DNA of 21,726 nucleotides, taken from JBAXQQ01 sp037131695. GTDB taxonomy: Bacteria; Armatimonadota; Hebobacteria; CAIYQO01. The stretch's first letter is position 1. Every line of letters starts with the position of its first letter. This document shows, in pieces, positions 6,608 through 14,187 of this stretch. Position numbers and translations under genes: made by a program. Below the pieces are notes generated by a model. The model did not search any database. It saw only the letters and a program-made list of their open reading frames with translations, and was not told the origin of the DNA. The stretch lies in contig CAZWZF010000072.1 of NCBI GenBank assembly GCA_964638715.1, positions 1 through 21,726 of the forward strand, written 5' to 3'.

Positions 6608-6664
6608 TAACTAATGGCATCGAATTGCTATCATTTAAACTGGTTATAACCGGGGGTTTTTCTT

Positions 6665-7177
6665 ATGGGTACTCAGGTATCGCAATGTAAATGTTGCGAA
6701 GAGACTGAAGAGGCTAAACTGGCGCGAATCGGCGAAATTATCGACGAATTTAAAGACAGTGAAGGCAGCCTTATTCAGGTTTTGCACTTAGTGCAGGGTG
6801 TATACGGCTATCTGCCGTTAGATATCCAACAATTAATCGCTGACCGGATGGATATTCCTCTATCTGAAGTCAATGGCGTTACGACGTTTTATTCGTTTTT
6901 CTCTACTCAACCGCGGGGTGAATATACCATTCGCGTTTGCCTGGGAACTGCATGTTATGTGCGCGGCAGCGCGAAGATTTTGAAGCGTCTTACCGAGATG
7001 CTGGGTGTTGAAGTTGGCGGTACCACCGCTGACAAGAAGTTCACCCTGGAAGTTATGCGCTGTCTGGGCGCGTGTGGATTGGCACCGGCGATGATGATTA
7101 ATGATGAAGTCATTGCCCAGGTTAATCCGCAGAAGTTGAATGGCATCCTGGAAAAATGCGACTGGAGAAAGAGCTGA
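6665..7177 (+). CDS. hydC: [FeFe]-hydrogenase NuoE-like subunit HydC
   Basis: The 170-residue protein belongs to the NuoE/thioredoxin-like [2Fe-2S] family. A helical N-terminal part (LIQVLHLVQGVYGYLPLDIQQLIADRMDIPLSEVNGVTTFYSFF) is followed by the cluster ligands Cys92 and Cys97 in CLGTAC and Cys133 and Cys137 in CLGACGLAP. In bifurcating HydABC enzymes this subunit relays electrons next to the NuoF-like flavin subunit. The extra N-terminal CKCC (residues 8-11) is not part of the cluster motif. GGGGG (6652-6656) serves as ribosome binding site. It is the first gene of the operon, and its stop is only two bases before the next ATG, so the two are probably translationally coupled. Naming follows the Thermotoga/Acetobacterium scheme. 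Confidence 0.93.
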   Translation: MGTQVSQCKCCEETEEAKLARIGEIIDEFKDSEGSLIQVLHLVQGVYGYLPLDIQQLIADRMDIPLSEVNGVTTFYSFFSTQPRGEYTIRVCLGTACYVRGSAKILKRLTEMLGVEVGGTTADKKFTLEVMRCLGACGLAPAMMINDEVIAQVNPQKLNGILEKCDWRKS

Positions 7178-7179
7178 TT

Positions 7180-10100
7180 ATGACTACTGTTACTAAAAAT
7201 ATTACCTCTCTCGCTGATTTAGATGCTATCAAATCATGCTATCAGTCAGAGGAAAAATCTAAAAAGTTTCAATTATTAGTATGTGCTGGTGCCGGTTGTA
7301 TTTCGTCTGGCTGTCATGCTGTACGCGATTCCCTGTTAAAATCTCTTGAAGCCGCCGGTCTTTCAGACAAGGTAGTTATTCACGAAACCGGGTGTATCGG
7401 CACCTGCGACCTGGGTCCATCCCTGGTAGTGCAGCCGGATGACGTTTTTTACATAAAGCTGAAACCGGAAGATATGCCGAAAATCGTAAACCAGCATCTG
7501 GTGAATGGCAAAGTTATCGATTCACTCTGTTATTTAAATCGCAAAACAGATGAAAAAGTAACCCATCTTGCAGATATTGAATTTTTCAAACGTCAGGTAC
7601 GTCTGGTAACCGCACGCTGCGGCAGTATGCCTTATGATAGTATTAATGCATACATCGCATCTGACGGATATTATGGGCTGGCTAAATCACTGCTGCAAAT
7701 GTCGCAGATGGATGTGATTACAGAAATGAAAAAATCAGGATTGCGTGGTCGCGGCGGCGGCGGTTTCCCCACTGGAATTAAATGGGAAGCTGGCTACAAG
7801 GCTGTTGGCGACGAAAAAGTAGTTGTTTGCAATGGCGACGAAGGCGACCCGGGCGCATTTATGGATCGTTCGCTGATGGAAGGCGACCCCCATGCGGTAA
7901 TTGAAGGCATGCTGATATGCGGTTACGCCATCGGCGCGAATATGGGCTATATTTACGTCCGCGCTGAATACCCAACCGCCATTGAGCGCATGCAGGAAGC
8001 GATAAAACAGGCACACGAATATGGTTTATTGGGTAAAAGCGTAATGGGAACCAGTTTCGCGTTTGATATTCAAATCCGCATCGGTGCCGGCGCATTTGTC
8101 TGCGGTGAAGAAACCGCGCTGATGGCGTCCATCGAAGGCCATCGCGGAGAACCGCGCCAGAAACCGCCATTCCCGTTTGAACGTGGCGTATTTGGCAAAC
8201 CGACTATCATCAATAATGTTGAAACCCTCGCGAATGTGCCGTTGATAATCAATAAATCCGCCGACTGGTTCGCTGGTTACGGCACCCCCAACAGCAAAGG
8301 AACGAAAGTATTCGCGCTGGCTGGCGACGTGGTAAATACTGGTATCGTCGAAGTTCCCATGGGTACCACCCTTGGTGAAATTATCTTTGACATCGGCGGC
8401 GGCATGCAAAACGGCAAAGAGTTTAAAGCTGCCCAGACCGGCGGTCCCAGTGGCGGGTGTTTGACGAAAGAACATCTCAATACTCCGGTTGATTATGACT
8501 CTCTTGTGAAATTGGGTACAATCATGGGTTCCGGCGGATTAATCGCCATGGACGAAGATACCTGTATGGTAGACGTTGCCCGGTTCTTCATGGACTTCGT
8601 ACAGGACGAATCCTGCGGCAAATGCGTACCATGTCGTATAGGAACCAAGCGAATGCTGGAGATTCTTGAACGAATCACCCAGGGTAAAGGCCGACCAGGC
8701 GATATTGAATTGTTGAGAGAACTGGCTGTTACTACCAAAGAAACCGCAACCTGCGGACTTGGACAAACGGCAGGCAATCCGGTATTAAGCACACTGCGTT
8801 ATTTCCTTGATGAGTTTGAAGAGCATATTAAACATAACTATTGCCGCGGCGGTATTTGCGCAGAAATGTTCATCTCGCCTTGCCAGAACGCTTGTCCTGC
8901 TGGTGTTAATGTCCCTGGTTATGTGGCGCTTATCGCTGCTGGCCGACCACGCGACGCCTATAACTTGATTCGCAAAGACAACCCGTTCCCGGCGATTTGC
9001 GGCCGCGTTTGCACTCACCCATGCGAGAGCAAATGCCGGCGCGCCCAGGTTGACGAATCATTGGCAATCTGCGACTTGAAGCGTTATGCGTCAGACTTTG
9101 TATTCAGCAATGACGAACCATACATGGACCTGGTATTCCCGAAAAAAGATGAGTCTATCGGCATCATTGGCGCCGGGCCATCCGGCCTTACCTGCGCATA
9201 TTATCTGGCGCGGTTGGGTTACGGGGTGACGGTTTATGAAATGCAGCCAATCGCCGGCGGCATGCTGGCTTACGGTATTCCTGAATATCGGCTGCCAAAT
9301 GATATCCTGGAAAAAGAGATACGCCTGATCGAACAGGTTGGCGTAGAAATTAAGCTGGGTGTTGAAGTCGGCAAAGATATCCTGTTCAGCGAAATGCGTC
9401 ATAAGCACAACGCCATTTATGTAGCTACCGGAACCCAGTTCCCCAATAAAGTTGGCGTACCGGGTGAAGAACTTGCTGGCGTATACCATGGCCTTGATTT
9501 CCTGCGCGATGTAGCATTGGGCAAACCGGTAACAGTGGGCAAAAATGTTGTCGTCATCGGCGGCGGAAGCACAGCGTTTGATGCGGCGCGAACCGCACTG
9601 CGCAAAGGTGCCGAATCCGTGACGGTCATTTATCGCCGCACTATCGAAGATATGCCGGCAGACCAGCGTGAAATTGATGAAGCGATTGAAGAAGGTGTAG
9701 AAGTCCGCGAGTTGTTGGCTCCTGTTGCAATTGTTGGCGATAAACATGTCACCGGCATTCGCTGCATAGCCATGGAATTGCGCGGATTTGACAGTGCCGG
9801 CCGCCGCAAGCCGTATCCAGTAGAAGGTTTTGAAGTGGTTATCGCTGCCGATATGGTTATTCCTGCGGTCAGCCAGCATTCCGACCTGCCATTCATCAGC
9901 AAAGATGATATCGAAGTCAGTCAATGGGGAACCCTGGTTACCGACCCGGAAACCATGATGACATCAATTGATGGCGTATTCGCTGGCGGCGATGTTATCC
10001 GCGGCCCGGATATCGTCATCACCGCTATTGCTGATGGCAAAAAGACGGCATCCGCAATCAGCAGCTACCTGGGTGGCACCGGTGAATTGAATACCGGCGA

Positions 10101-10281
10101 AGATATTGAAATACCGATGCCGGAAGCGGAAGAAGAAGTTATGGAACACGAACGATTTGAGATGCGATATGTCGATCCTGAACAGCGTGTGAAAAACTTT
10201 GACGAAGTCGTTGTCGGTTTCCATCGCTTGAATGCGATTGCGGAAGCAATGCGCTGTCTGCGCTGCGATCGCCGCTGCTGA
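7180..10281 (+). CDS. hydB: HydB: NuoF-like NADH/FMN subunit fused to a GltD/NfnB-like FAD-NADP(H) module
   Basis: The start chosen is the ATG at 7180 (1033 residues) behind GGAGAAAGAG; an in-frame ATG at 7156 lies inside hydC. Domains in order: a [2Fe-2S] thioredoxin-like domain (Cys35, 40, 45, 72, 76); NuoF core with the FMN/NADH glycine-rich GRGGGGFPTG (190-199), CNGDEGDPGAF and CGEETAL (308 on); SLBB-like part; [4Fe-4S] with Cys479, 482, 485 and Cys525. Usual HydB ends with a two-cluster ferredoxin. Here there is instead a GltD/DPYD-type Fe-S domain (Cys568, 572, 607, 611, 615, 619), an FAD motif GAGPSG (664-669), an NAD(P) motif GGGSTA (794-799) with YRR (818-820), the Arg pair usual for the NADP phosphate, and a tail MRCLRCDRRC. 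It should exchange electrons with both NAD(H) and NADP(H). Relatives known to me are NfnB, GltD and the Sporomusa-type transhydrogenase Stn. The exact reaction is inference. Confidence 0.92.
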   Translation: MTTVTKNITSLADLDAIKSCYQSEEKSKKFQLLVCAGAGCISSGCHAVRDSLLKSLEAAGLSDKVVIHETGCIGTCDLGPSLVVQPDDVFYIKLKPEDMPKIVNQHLVNGKVIDSLCYLNRKTDEKVTHLADIEFFKRQVRLVTARCGSMPYDSINAYIASDGYYGLAKSLLQMSQMDVITEMKKSGLRGRGGGGFPTGIKWEAGYKAVGDEKVVVCNGDEGDPGAFMDRSLMEGDPHAVIEGMLICGYAIGANMGYIYVRAEYPTAIERMQEAIKQAHEYGLLGKSVMGTSFAFDIQIRIGAGAFVCGEETALMASIEGHRGEPRQKPPFPFERGVFGKPTIINNVETLANVPLIINKSADWFAGYGTPNSKGTKVFALAGDVVNTGIVEVPMGTTLGEIIFDIGGGMQNGKEFKAAQTGGPSGGCLTKEHLNTPVDYDSLVKLGTIMGSGGLIAMDEDTCMVDVARFFMDFVQDESCGKCVPCRIGTKRMLEILERITQGKGRPGDIELLRELAVTTKETATCGLGQTAGNPVLSTLRYFLDEFEEHIKHNYCRGGICAEMFISPCQNACPAGVNVPGYVALIAAGRPRDAYNLIRKDNPFPAICGRVCTHPCESKCRRAQVDESLAICDLKRYASDFVFSNDEPYMDLVFPKKDESIGIIGAGPSGLTCAYYLARLGYGVTVYEMQPIAGGMLAYGIPEYRLPNDILEKEIRLIEQVGVEIKLGVEVGKDILFSEMRHKHNAIYVATGTQFPNKVGVPGEELAGVYHGLDFLRDVALGKPVTVGKNVVVIGGGSTAFDAARTALRKGAESVTVIYRRTIEDMPADQREIDEAIEEGVEVRELLAPVAIVGDKHVTGIRCIAMELRGFDSAGRRKPYPVEGFEVVIAADMVIPAVSQHSDLPFISKDDIEVSQWGTLVTDPETMMTSIDGVFAGGDVIRGPDIVITAIADGKKTASAISSYLGGTGELNTGEDIEIPMPEAEEEVMEHERFEMRYVDPEQRVKNFDEVVVGFHRLNAIAEAMRCLRCDRRC

Positions 10282-10288
10282 TAATAAC

Positions 10289-10316
10289 GGCGGAAAAGTT
10301 GTTAAACTTTTCCGCC
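10289..10316 (+). other. Intercistronic hairpin between hydB and hydA
   Basis: A perfect 12-bp stem, GGCGGAAAAGTT with AACTTTTCCGCC, and a GTTA loop lie in the 62-base gap. There is no T-run after it (TGATATG follows), so full termination is unlikely; it may protect or separate the mRNA halves, or attenuate. Confidence 0.75.
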
Positions 10317-10343
10317 TGATATGAATATAAAGGTAATAAAAAA

Positions 10344-12152
10344 ATGGCAACAATTAATTTGACGATAAATGGAAAAGCGTGTTGTGCTGATAGCGGCCTT
10401 TCTATATTGGAAGCGGCAAAACAGAACAATATTAAAATTCCAAATTTCTGTTATCTCGAAGGCATTCACCAGATTGGTGCTTGCCGGGTATGCGTAGTAG
10501 AAATCGAAGGCGCACGCACTCTGCAGGCATCATGCCTGGTAGAAATTAAAGAAGGCATGGTAGTGCGAACTAATACAGAAAAGGTTCGCAAAGCCCGTAA
10601 AGTTCTTTATGAATTGATGCTTTCCGACCATCCGCGCAACTGCCTTAGTTGCTCGCGCAACCAGAAATGCGAGTTCCAGGAGTTAGGCGAACTGATTCAA
10701 ATAGATGAATCTCGTTTTGCAGATTGCGAACCAATACAGCGTCCGCCGGATTTATCCACCCCGTCTATCGTTCGCGATATGACGAAGTGCATCCTTTGCC
10801 GCCGCTGCATCACTATATGCAATCAAATCCAGGGTGTAGGCGTTCTTAATGTCTCTCATCGCGGCATTAAAACCACCGTTGGTCCCGCCGCCGACCTTGC
10901 GTTGGGCAGTGTTAATTGCGCATTATGCGGTCAATGCACTGCCGTTTGTCCGGTAGGCGCACTTACCGAGGCAGACGCAACCGCCGCGGTTTGGAACGCT
11001 TTGCAAGACCCGACCAAGCGGGTAATCGTTCAGACTGCGCCGGCAATCCGCGCGGCACTGGGTGAAGAGTTCGGTTACGAACCCGGAACACTGGTGACCG
11101 GCAAAATGGCGTCGGCATTGCGCGATATGGGCTTTGATGATGTATTTGACACCAACTTCGCCGCTGACCTTACCATTATTGAGGAAGGCAACGAGTTCCT
11201 CCAGCGCGTCACCGCGGCCCTTACCGGTGGTAAAGCGGTACTTCCAATGATTACATCCTGCTCGCCAGGTTGGATTAAATATGTCGAACATGAATTTCCG
11301 CAGCAGCTTGATCATTTGTCCAGTTGCAAATCCCCGCACATGATGCTGGGCGCGTTGGCGAAAACATTTTACGCGGATAAAATCGGCGTACCAGCGAAAG
11401 ATATTTTTGTGGTATCCGTTATGCCATGTACCGCGAAAAAGTTTGAAATAACCCGCGAAGAGATGTTTGTTGACGGTTTGCCAAATGTCGATGCCGTACT
11501 TACCACCCGTGAGTTGGCGCGCATGATTAAGGAATCCGGCATTGATTTCTGTTCGCTGGAAGATGGAACTTTTGACAACCCGCTTGGTTATTCCACCGGC
11601 GCTGCTGATATTTTCGCTGCTCCCGGCGGCGTAATGGAAGCGGCTTTGCGTACCGTATACGAAGTAGTTACCGGCCGCGAGATTCCGTTCACTCACATTG
11701 ACGTTACTCCGGTACGTGGTCTTGCCCAGGTGAAAGAAGCGGCGATAACCATCGAAGATGCCTTGCCAGCCTTCGCTTTCCTGAATGGCGTCACCGTAAG
11801 AGTTGCCACCACCAGCGGTCTGGTTGGCGCGAAAAAGCTGATGCGCCAGATAGCCGATGGCACCTCGCCATATCATTTCATTGAAGTAATGGGATGCCCC
11901 AGTGGTTGTATCAGCGGTGGCGGTCAGCCTCGTCTGACCAATAACAAAATCCGTCAGGCGCGCATGAAAGCCATTTACGCGGAAGATTCTGGCAAAGAAA
12001 AACGCAAATCCCATGAAAACCCGTTTATAACCCAGCTATACACCGATTTTCTGGAAAAACCCCTGGGCCATAAATCCCACGAACTGCTGCACACCCACTA
12101 CGTAAAACGCGGCAGAAATAACGAATGCCTGGAGAAAAAGTGTAAAGAGTAA
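10344..12152 (+). CDS. hydA: [FeFe]-hydrogenase catalytic subunit HydA (bifurcating-type)
   Basis: The 602-residue protein has the full layout of a group A [FeFe]-hydrogenase: N-terminal [2Fe-2S] (Cys36, 47, 50, 64), a His-ligated [4Fe-4S] (His96, Cys100, 103, 109), two ferredoxin clusters (Cys149, 152, 155, 159 and Cys192, 195, 198, 202), then the H-cluster domain. The H-cluster motifs are all present: L1 TSCSPGW (Cys306), L2 MPCTAKKFE (Cys362) and L3 EVMGCPSGC (Cys518, Cys522) followed by ISGGGQP. The small-subunit-like C-terminal region with DFLEKPLGHKSHELLHTHY follows. The extra C-terminal [2Fe-2S] domain of Thermotoga HydA is absent. With HydB and HydC it should reversibly couple H2 to ferredoxin and pyridine nucleotides in the cytoplasm. 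AAAGG (10329-10333) precedes the ATG. The last codons (K-C-K-E-stop) already belong to a 7-bp repeat. Maturases HydEFG are not in the window. Confidence 0.96.
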   Translation: MATINLTINGKACCADSGLSILEAAKQNNIKIPNFCYLEGIHQIGACRVCVVEIEGARTLQASCLVEIKEGMVVRTNTEKVRKARKVLYELMLSDHPRNCLSCSRNQKCEFQELGELIQIDESRFADCEPIQRPPDLSTPSIVRDMTKCILCRRCITICNQIQGVGVLNVSHRGIKTTVGPAADLALGSVNCALCGQCTAVCPVGALTEADATAAVWNALQDPTKRVIVQTAPAIRAALGEEFGYEPGTLVTGKMASALRDMGFDDVFDTNFAADLTIIEEGNEFLQRVTAALTGGKAVLPMITSCSPGWIKYVEHEFPQQLDHLSSCKSPHMMLGALAKTFYADKIGVPAKDIFVVSVMPCTAKKFEITREEMFVDGLPNVDAVLTTRELARMIKESGIDFCSLEDGTFDNPLGYSTGAADIFAAPGGVMEAALRTVYEVVTGREIPFTHIDVTPVRGLAQVKEAAITIEDALPAFAFLNGVTVRVATTSGLVGAKKLMRQIADGTSPYHFIEVMGCPSGCISGGGQPRLTNNKIRQARMKAIYAEDSGKEKRKSHENPFITQLYTDFLEKPLGHKSHELLHTHYVKRGRNNECLEKKCKE

Positions 12153-12159
12153 AGTGTAA
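12139..12159 (+). repeat. Heptanucleotide repeat overlapping the hydA stop codon
   Basis: Three units AGTGTAA, AGAGTAA, AGTGTAA run through the final codons and TAA of hydA, followed by AAAAGTAAATAA. Confidence 0.55.
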
Positions 12160-12178
12160 AAAAGTAAATAATCCGCAT

Positions 12179-12211
12179 GTAGAGACGCAAGATTTTGCGT
12201 CTCTACGTTTT
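12179..12211 (+). terminator. Probable terminator of the hyd operon
   Basis: A perfect 12-bp stem GTAGAGACGCAA/TTGCGTCTCTAC with GATT loop is followed by GTTTTAA, 26 bases after the hydA stop. The U-tract is short. From general knowledge, near-identical GTAGAGACGC hairpins are dispersed intergenic repeats in many bacterial genomes, so it may be a repeat used as terminator. Confidence 0.6.
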
Positions 12212-12239
12212 AATCACCCCAATTTTACAGTAGTAAAAT

Positions 12240-12270
12240 ACGGAGCGCCGGCTTCCAGCTGGCGCTCCGT
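12240..12270. repeat. GC-rich hairpin element
   Basis: Arms ACGGAGCGCC and GGCGCTCCGT (10 bp, perfect) enclose GGCTTCCAGCT, whose GCT/AGC can pair after one G-T, giving a long stem with a 3-base loop. No T-run follows. It is much more GC-rich than its surroundings and is probably a dispersed palindromic element. Confidence 0.6.
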
Positions 12271-12380
12271 GATTATAATGCTATCGGTATTATTTCCAGG
12301 ATATTTTGATTAAATCTCTTCATTGCAATTATTAATCATCATCTACTATCAAAAAAATCCATATTTTCTATTTTTACTTA

Positions 12381-12409
12381 TGGACAAAACTATTTATGGC
12401 TGATAGAAT
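12381..12409 (+). promoter_or_regulatory. Sigma70-type promoter of the PilT-like gene
   Basis: TGGACA (12381-12386), 17 bases, TAGAAT (12404-12409), each one base off consensus. The start would be near 12416, leaving a 40-base leader with GAGGAGGT before the ATG. Confidence 0.6.
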
Positions 12410-12457
12410 AAATAATATGAATAATTTGCTATTTCATATAACGAGGAGGTGTCAATA

Positions 12458-14071
12458 ATGACCGCATTACATTCTGTTAATGAGCAGACGCTGGAGATAT
12501 TTCGTCGCCATCGTTTACTGCCCTCGGAAACTGTCACCTCTTTATTGCAACGCGCCACAGCAGCAGACCAATGGATGGGGGGAATGGCTATACGCGACGG
12601 GCTTATTTCAGAAAATGAGCTGGTTGGCGCGCTGGTGCATGATCTGCACTTGCCGCGTATTGATTTGTCGCAGTATCATCCCGATATGCAGACGATATCC
12701 TGTTTTGATATAGAAACCTGTTTGCAGTATATGGTATTGCCCATAAGCTACCATAATAATGTATTTCATTACGCCGCCGCCAACCCGATTGACCAGACAT
12801 TTCAACAGGAGTTGCCAGAACATTTCGCTAAGGCGATAACTGTTTCCGTCGCCCCGCTTAAAGAATTGCATGATACTATCAATAAATGGTATGACGCCTT
12901 GGGAAAAGGCGCCGATGATGAAGAGTTTTCCTGTATTCCGACTGATATAGAACCGGAGTCTGAAGCAGCAATAAAAGCTGCTGGTACAAATGAAGCACAA
13001 AATAGCTACGTATTAACTTTTAACGAATTATTGCAGCATGCAATAGAGAAAAATGCATCAGACATTCATCTTACCGTAGGCTCCTCACCCCTGATACGCA
13101 TTGATGGAGAATTGCAGCGATTGGCATTTCCTAAAATTACCCAGATAGATATGCAGGGATTCCTTGATGTCATACTAACTAAAGCACAACGTGCGGAGTT
13201 TGATATTACTCATGAGCTGGATCTATCTTATAGCTTACCGAGTTATGCGCGTTTTCGTATGAATATCTTCACCCAACGCGGTTCTCTGGGGGCAGTTCTT
13301 CGCGTCATTTCATCAACTATTCCTACCCTGGACTCGCTTGGCATGCCAAACATATTGCGCGAGCTAACTAAACGCAAACGCGGTTTAGTTCTAATAACCG
13401 GTCCTTCGGGTGCAGGAAAATCCACTACCGTTGCGGCGTTGATTAATGAAATTAACATGACGCGCAGTGTGCATGTGATGACTATTGAGGACCCGGTGGA
13501 ATACCTGCATCGCCATAAACAGAGTGAAATTAACCAGCGGGAAGTTGGCACCGATACCGGCAGTTTTGCAGAGGCCCTGCGTCATGTTCAACGGCAGGAC
13601 CCGGATGTTATATTCATCGGCGAAATGCGCGACATTGAAACTATCACCATCGCTTTAACAGCGGCAGAAATCGGTCATCTGGTCTTTTCTACCCTGCATA
13701 CCAATAGCGCGGTGAAAACTATCGACCGCATTATCGACGTTTTCCCACCTTATCAACAGGAGCAGATACGCTCATTAGTGGCAAATGTTCTGGAAGGCGT
13801 GGTTACCCAATGCCTGTTGCCTAATATCGATGGCAAGGGACGCAGTTGCGCGCAGGAAATCTTGCTGATGACAGATGCCATGCGCAATATGATTCGTGAA
13901 AGTAAAACGCATTTGCTTCACAACGCCATTCAGTCCGGTACTCACCAGGGAATGCAAACAATGGACCAGGCACTGAAAATGCTGGTACAGCAACATAAAA
14001 TATCCATGCAAGATGCTGAACTTTACGCCGCCAACCCGGAAGACCTTCAGGTACTGATGAAAGAGAAATGA
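12458..14071 (+). CDS. PilT-like type IV pilus ATPase with PilB/MshE-type N-terminal domain
   Basis: The start is the ATG at 12458, eight bases after GGAGG in GAGGAGGT; the in-frame GTG at 12449 lies inside that site. Of 537 residues, about 1-145 form a domain like the N-terminus of PilB/GspE/MshE (MGGMAIRDGLISENELVGALVHDLHLP, then MVLPISYHNNVFHYAAANPID). From about 180 onward it is PilT: ASDIHLTVGSSPLIRIDGEL, Walker A GPSGAGKST (315-323), Walker B DVIFIGEMRD (Glu389), His box HLVFSTLHTNSA, and the PilT-specific AMRNMIRESKTHLLHNAIQSG. The tetracysteine zinc motif of PilB is absent, and PilT proper is about 350 residues. Retraction or an alternative motor role in pili is expected. The Arg of the c-di-GMP-binding RLG motif appears to be Trp (QWMGG), so ligand binding may be lost. 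Confidence 0.9.
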   Translation: MTALHSVNEQTLEIFRRHRLLPSETVTSLLQRATAADQWMGGMAIRDGLISENELVGALVHDLHLPRIDLSQYHPDMQTISCFDIETCLQYMVLPISYHNNVFHYAAANPIDQTFQQELPEHFAKAITVSVAPLKELHDTINKWYDALGKGADDEEFSCIPTDIEPESEAAIKAAGTNEAQNSYVLTFNELLQHAIEKNASDIHLTVGSSPLIRIDGELQRLAFPKITQIDMQGFLDVILTKAQRAEFDITHELDLSYSLPSYARFRMNIFTQRGSLGAVLRVISSTIPTLDSLGMPNILRELTKRKRGLVLITGPSGAGKSTTVAALINEINMTRSVHVMTIEDPVEYLHRHKQSEINQREVGTDTGSFAEALRHVQRQDPDVIFIGEMRDIETITIALTAAEIGHLVFSTLHTNSAVKTIDRIIDVFPPYQQEQIRSLVANVLEGVVTQCLLPNIDGKGRSCAQEILLMTDAMRNMIRESKTHLLHNAIQSGTHQGMQTMDQALKMLVQQHKISMQDAELYAANPEDLQVLMKEK

Positions 14072-14076
14072 GAAAA

Positions 14077-14173
14077 GAAGAGAGAAGAGTGAAGAGAGAA
14101 GAGTGAAATTACGAATTACGAATCATTAATGTCTTCCATTAATTGTTAATTGTTAATTGTTAATTGTTAATTG
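14077..14173 (+). repeat. Compound heptanucleotide repeat tract
   Basis: It starts six bases after the PilT-like stop. A 14-base unit GAAGAGAGAAGAGT occurs twice (14077-14104), equal to alternating 7-mers GAAGAGA and GAAGAGT. Then ATTACGA twice (14108-14121), then TTAATTG five times in perfect tandem (14139-14173). All periods are 7 although the units differ. Confidence 0.85.
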
Positions 14174-14187
14174 TCAATTTCGACTCT

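Larger units (their letters stand above)
5923..6664. other. 742-bp intergenic region upstream of the hydrogenase operon
   Basis: AT-rich DNA without a convincing gene. It holds a 94-bp inverted-repeat element (6139-6232), a smaller inverted repeat with 9-bp arms (6336-6344 and 6385-6393, ATGGAATTG/CAATTCCAT), two Rex-like operators (6534-6573), a promoter (6579-6607) and a palindrome GGTTATAACC (6642-6651). The open frame 6009-6293 runs through the 94-bp element and is not credible. Confidence 0.7.
12153..12457. other. Intergenic region between hydA and the PilT-like gene
   Basis: It holds the rest of a 7-bp repeat, a probable terminator (12179-12211), a second GC-rich hairpin (12240-12270), an AT-rich stretch with nothing recognisable (12271-12380), then the promoter and ribosome binding site of the next gene. 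Confidence 0.7.

Noticed and set aside
7156..7180. HydB start at the ATG at 7156
   Set aside because: It would overlap hydC by 22 bases; the ATG at 7180 follows a GGAG-rich site and gives a normal N-terminus.
9091..9924. 277-codon open frame on the minus strand opposite hydB
   Set aside because: Lies wholly inside the GltD-like part of hydB and shows no domain pattern; shadow frame.
10923..12014. 363-codon open frame on the minus strand opposite hydA
   Set aside because: It is a mirror of hydA codon usage, has no ribosome binding site or family features, and hydA is beyond doubt.
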